The notes beneath the pieces were generated by a model, which ran no database searches, was not told the DNA's origin, and saw only the letters and a program-made list of their open reading frames with translations. A program made the position numbers and the translations under genes. Below, piece after piece: positions 5,367-7,753 of a DNA stretch of 7,753 bases. This stretch comes from Oscillospiraceae bacterium (lineage in GTDB: Bacteria > Bacillota > Clostridia > Oscillospirales > Acutalibacteraceae): the NCBI GenBank assembly GCA_021640185.1, contig JAJXDX010000062.1:928-8680 (forward strand), in the 5' to 3' direction. How positions within the stretch are numbered: the first letter of the stretch is position 1; every line of letters begins with the position of its first letter.

Positions 5367-5456
5367 GCTAGCCTGAGCAAGCCGCAGCCTTGCCGAACAC
5401 CTTTTCGCTGTTCACCATGACTTATTACCTGCCGATGATCGGCAAGCAGAGAACGA

Positions 5457-5484
5457 GTGAAGAGTGAATAGTGAAGAGGGAAAA
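5457..5484. repeat. Degenerate heptanucleotide tandem
   Basis: Four 7-base units in a row: GTGAAGA, GTGAATA, GTGAAGA, GGGAAAA. It lies in the convergent intergenic space between the two terminators, next to the T tract of the tRNA-Tyr terminator. No coding role is visible. Confidence 0.55.
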
Positions 5485-5520
5485 AGTAAAACCTTCTCGA
5501 ACGATGTTCGAGAAGGTTTT
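5480..5520 (-). terminator. Terminator of tRNA-Tyr
   Basis: AAAACCTTCTCGAAC (5488-5502) pairs perfectly with 5506-5520 around a 3-base loop. Read leftward, the hairpin begins at the CCA end of the tRNA and runs into TTTTACTTTTT. Confidence 0.85.
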
Positions 5521-5604
5521 GGTGGGAGAGGGTGGATTCGAACCACCGAAGCAAGAAGCAGCAGATTTACAGTCTGTCCCCTTTGGCCACTCGGGAACTC
5601 TCCC
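5520..5604 (-). tRNA. tRNA-Tyr (anticodon GUA)
   Basis: On the minus strand, GGGAGAG (5604-5598) pairs with CTCTCCC (5530-5524), with discriminator A and encoded CCA (5522-5520). The anticodon GTA (5570-5568) lies in loop ACTGTAAATC. A long variable arm (CTGCTTCTTGCTTCGG region) and GTTCGAATC T-loop complete an 85-base type II tRNA, as expected for bacterial tyrosine tRNA. Single gene with its own promoter and terminator. Confidence 0.96.
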
Positions 5605-5620
5605 AGATCCAACGTGTGAT

Positions 5621-5649
5621 ACTATACCATAAGCGGCGGCGTTTGTCAA
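5621..5649 (-). promoter_or_regulatory. Promoter for tRNA-Tyr
   Basis: On the minus strand: perfect -35 TTGACA (5644-5649), 17-base spacer, -10 TATAGT (5621-5626). Transcription would begin near 5614, only about ten bases before the mature tRNA 5' end. Confidence 0.82.
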
Positions 5650-5680
5650 GCAAAAAAACGAAATTGATCCGCCTTTTTGG

Positions 5681-5728
5681 AAAAAACCTTTCGCTGCCGC
5701 CCGTCCGTGGACGGACGGCGGCGAAAGG
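5681..5728 (-). terminator. Terminator of the M56 peptidase/membrane protein operon
   Basis: Read leftward, an arm starting CCTTTCGCCGCCG (5728 downward) pairs with one ending GCGAAAGG (at 5687), about 18 bp with one mismatch and one G-U pair, followed by TTTTTTCC (5686-5679). It begins 15 bases after the stop of the membrane protein gene. Confidence 0.85.
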
Positions 5729-5742
5729 TGGGGAGAGCAAGA

Positions 5743-6741
5743 TCAGATCGGCTCGGCCGATCCGGCCGCGGATCGCCCGGCGCGGCCGAGCAGAGCAAAG
5801 ATCAGTGCGGTCACGCCGCCCGCTGCCAGAACGATCGCGATATCGACCGGAGCCAAACGGACGACCGGCAGCTGCGCAAAGAAAAAACCGTCGCCGAACC
5901 GGTAGAGGCTGCCGCTCAGCAGGCTCAGCTCGCCGATGTACATCAGCAGCGTGGTCAGCGCCGCGACGGCGGCGGGCAGCAGCACGGACAGCCACGGCCG
6001 GCGGCCGAGCGTGAACGACCCGACGAACGACCCGACCGTCGTGCCGATGAGGATGAAGAACACCGCCATCAGCACCGCCGACACGGCGGGGACGAGCAGC
6101 TCGCCCGTGCGGTAGAACGAGGTGAAGCACGCCCAGATGCACATCCCGAGGAACGTGACCGCCGCGGCGGTCTGCACCGTCAGGGCGCGCCGTCGGCGCG
6201 TGTCGCCGCTCCGCAGCAGCCGACCGAAGCCGTAGATGCTGTTGAGCAGCGCACCGATCAGCACGACCGAGATCAGGTAAAAATGCAGCTTGAACGACGG
6301 GCTGTACCCGCCGAGCAGGACATCCACCGCCTGCCAAGCCCGCGACTGATAGTATTCCGGCGGGATATAGCACAGCGACATCTGCCAGCTTTCCAGAAAG
6401 ACCGGCTCGCTCTCTCTGGCCAAAACGAGCACGCGCGTTTCCAGCAGGCGCTCCGCCGCGAAGAACACGATCAGCGCGACCGCCAGCGCCGCGGGCAGAT
6501 CGAAGCGGGCGATCCGCTTTTGCAGCAGCGGCAGCAGCGCCGTGGCCGCGATCACGGCCAGCGCGATCGGCGCATAGGGGATGATGTATTTGGGGTATCT
6601 CTCCATCGGTACGGTGCCGTAGCGCAGCATCTCGACCGTGACGCGGCCGACCATGAACAGCGGGTAGGCGCACGCGGCAAGCATGGCAAGCAGCGTGATC
6701 AGCCAGTAGCGGCGGTAGCGTGGGGCTTTGATCGTTTCCAT
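5743..6741 (-). CDS. Eight-span membrane protein of unknown function, linked to M56 peptidase
   Basis: A 332-residue integral membrane protein that I do not recognise. Hydrophobic segments lie at about 12-32, 52-73, 81-100, 152-175, 188-208, 213-240, 249-270 and 298-319, so eight spans are likely. The longest loop (about 101-151, with FLESWQMSLCYIPPEYYQSR) is enriched in aromatic residues and may be an extracytoplasmic domain. Basic clusters fall at RYRR (8-11) and TRRRR (181-185), which by the positive-inside rule are cytoplasmic. No transporter, enzyme or nucleotide-binding motif is visible. The start at 6741 has a strong GGAGGAG site; the longer frame upstream overlaps the peptidase gene. 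It follows that gene by 20 bases on the same strand, so the two form an operon ending in the terminator at 5681-5728. A partner, substrate or immunity-type role is speculation. Confidence 0.82.
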   Translation of the reverse strand: METIKAPRYRRYWLITLLAMLAACAYPLFMVGRVTVEMLRYGTVPMERYPKYIIPYAPIALAVIAATALLPLLQKRIARFDLPAALAVALIVFFAAERLLETRVLVLARESEPVFLESWQMSLCYIPPEYYQSRAWQAVDVLLGGYSPSFKLHFYLISVVLIGALLNSIYGFGRLLRSGDTRRRRALTVQTAAAVTFLGMCIWACFTSFYRTGELLVPAVSAVLMAVFFILIGTTVGSFVGSFTLGRRPWLSVLLPAAVAALTTLLMYIGELSLLSGSLYRFGDGFFFAQLPVVRLAPVDIAIVLAAGGVTALIFALLGRAGRSAAGSAEPI

Positions 6742-6761
6742 CGTTCTCCTCCGTTCTTTTT

Positions 6762-7715
6762 TCAGGCGTTCGTCAGCAGCAAAAACACTACGGCGGCGAT
6801 CAGCAGCGAAAAGCAGACCGCAGACACCGCCGTGACGCGGCGCGGGGCGAGTAGGCTCTCGATCCGGGCGCGCAGGCGCGTCCGGCGGCGGCAAAACGGC
6901 GCGCCGCCTGGCAGATAGCCTGGCAGATAGACGGCAAAGCCGCGCTGCCGATCGGCACAGTCGAGCAGCGTGCGCGCGTATGCCCGCCGCTCGTCCGGGG
7001 AAAGGCGGGCCGTGGCGCTCTCGTCACAGGCCAGCTCCAGATCGTGCAAAAACAGCCGCAGATACAGCCACACGAACGGATCGAACCAGTGCACGGCGGC
7101 CGCCGCGACGGCGCACAGCCGCCAAATGCCGTCCGCGCGGCGGATGTGCGCACGCTCGTGCGCAAGGATGTATCCCCGCTGCTGCGGCGTGCCGCTGTCC
7201 GGCGGCAGCACGATCCTTGGCCGAAAGATCCCGTACACCGCCGGGCCGGTCACCTTGTCCGAAACGAACACGCCGCCGCCGATCGGCCGGGCGTCCGCCA
7301 GCTCGCGCATGGTGGCGATATAGATCGCCAAAAGCGTGAGCAGGATCGCCGCGGTGCCGATGCTCCAGATCAGTCCGGCGACGCCGAACAGCCGCGCCGC
7401 CCGCGGATCCGCGAACACGAGCGGCGCGTATCCCTCAGCCGCCTGCACGAAATTCATCATGTCGAAGGCGGGCAGTCTGCCGGGGACGGCGCGGACGAGC
7501 GGCCGCAGCAGCGCGGAGATCCCCACGGGGCAGCGCAGCCCGAACGGCACGGTCAGCCGCAAAAACGGCGCGGCCCACAGCCAGATCCGCAGCCGTGCCG
7601 GGATCCGCCGGATCCGGCGCAGCAGCAGGACGGGCAGCCCGGCGACCGCGCCGAGCAGGCTCATGTTGAACAGCCAATAGAACACGCCGGCCAGTCCGGC
7701 GGTTGCTTCCGGCAT
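6762..7715 (-). CDS. M56-family (BlaR1/MecR1-like) membrane zinc metallopeptidase, short form
   Basis: A 317-residue polytopic membrane protein with the M56 peptidase core. The zinc motif HExxH is HERAH (186-190, catalytic Glu187), preceded by GYILA; downstream come HWFDPFVW (209-216) and ELACDE (227-232), the latter supplying the third zinc ligand region typical of BlaR1/MecR1 and relatives. Membrane segments lie at about 12-33, 41-60, 109-133, near 200-217, and 296-315. In BlaR1 the last span is followed by a penicillin-binding sensor domain; here the protein ends two residues after it, so any signal must be sensed otherwise, perhaps through the adjacent membrane protein. BlaR1-type proteases usually act on a BlaI repressor encoded just upstream; a gene end does appear at 7734. 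The start has a GGAGGGAG site. Confidence 0.88.
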   Translation of the reverse strand: MPEATAGLAGVFYWLFNMSLLGAVAGLPVLLLRRIRRIPARLRIWLWAAPFLRLTVPFGLRCPVGISALLRPLVRAVPGRLPAFDMMNFVQAAEGYAPLVFADPRAARLFGVAGLIWSIGTAAILLTLLAIYIATMRELADARPIGGGVFVSDKVTGPAVYGIFRPRIVLPPDSGTPQQRGYILAHERAHIRRADGIWRLCAVAAAAVHWFDPFVWLYLRLFLHDLELACDESATARLSPDERRAYARTLLDCADRQRGFAVYLPGYLPGGAPFCRRRTRLRARIESLLAPRRVTAVSAVCFSLLIAAVVFLLLTNA

Positions 7716-7733
7716 CGCGCTCCCTCCCGGTCT

Positions 7734-7753
7734 TTATTTTTCTTCGCTTTGGT
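7734..7753 (-). CDS. Possible C-terminus of an upstream gene (partial)
   Basis: On the minus strand the last bases read CAA AGC GAA GAA AAA TAA (Q-S-E-E-K-stop), ending 18 bases before the peptidase start. Spacing and a charged end fit a BlaI/MecI-type repressor, the usual upstream partner of M56 genes, but five codons cannot identify it and chance is possible. Confidence 0.3.

Noticed and set aside
3544..5520. tRNA-flanked segment as an integrated element with attachment sites
   Set aside because: I found no direct copy of either tRNA 3' end at the other side, no integrase and no transposase; the hairpins at both tRNA ends are terminators.
5412..6014. Frames across tRNA-Tyr on both strands, for example one starting MDSNHRSKKQ
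   Set aside because: They translate the tRNA and its terminator; MDSNHRS-type starts are a known artefact of antisense tRNA sequence.
5677..6918. Long rightward 413-codon frame opposite the membrane protein
   Set aside because: Arginine/glutamine-rich, low-complexity product typical of the antisense of a GC-rich gene; the leftward frame has clear membrane spans, a strong ribosome binding site and a terminator.
1..7753. CRISPR array, toxin-antitoxin pair, phage or insertion-sequence genes
   Set aside because: No regularly spaced repeats, terminal inverted repeats or recognisable proteins of these classes were seen on either strand.

Overview
The window reads as ordinary chromosome from a fairly GC-rich Firmicute, most likely a gut clostridial lineage such as Oscillospirales. 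Evidence for this: a YerC/YecD-type TrpR-like regulator, a Firmicutes-type secG, AGGAG-type ribosome binding sites before most genes, tRNAs with encoded CCA, and consensus sigma-A promoters (TTGACA-N17-TATAAT type) before nearly every unit. Genus assignment is inference; no rRNA or species marker is present.

Layout. (1) 1-511: a leftward pair, a TM2-domain membrane protein followed by a lipoprotein cut off by the window edge, with one promoter at 483-511. (2) 579-1096: rightward secG with its own promoter and terminator; its protein carries an unusual Ser-rich tail. (3) 1119-3179: a rightward three-gene operon joined by two ATGA overlaps: a TrpR-like repressor (YerC family), a class I SAM-dependent methyltransferase, and the redox chaperone Hsp33. 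(4) 3234-3581: two serine tRNAs (UGA and GCU anticodons) from a strong promoter, closed by a 17-bp hairpin. (5) 3582-3817: a possible 28-residue single-span membrane peptide with its own terminator. (6) 3950-5366: an alpha/beta hydrolase and an ASCH-domain protein, somewhat less GC-rich than their neighbours, ending at a bidirectional terminator. (7) 5488-5649: a leftward tRNA-Tyr with promoter and terminator. (8) 5681-7753: a leftward operon with a short BlaR1/MecR1-like M56 zinc metallopeptidase and an eight-span membrane protein of unknown function; the last codons of a third, upstream gene may lie at the right edge.

How they work together. Housekeeping functions dominate: protein export (SecG), oxidative-stress chaperoning (Hsp33) and tRNA supply. 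The least understood parts are the membrane protein paired with the M56 peptidase, the small peptide between the two terminators, and the hydrolase/ASCH pair, which looks like accessory cargo between tRNA genes. I found no CRISPR array, transposase, phage gene or clear defence system, and nothing that I can call a new system with confidence. The most testable novelty candidates are the M56-linked membrane protein and the small peptide.
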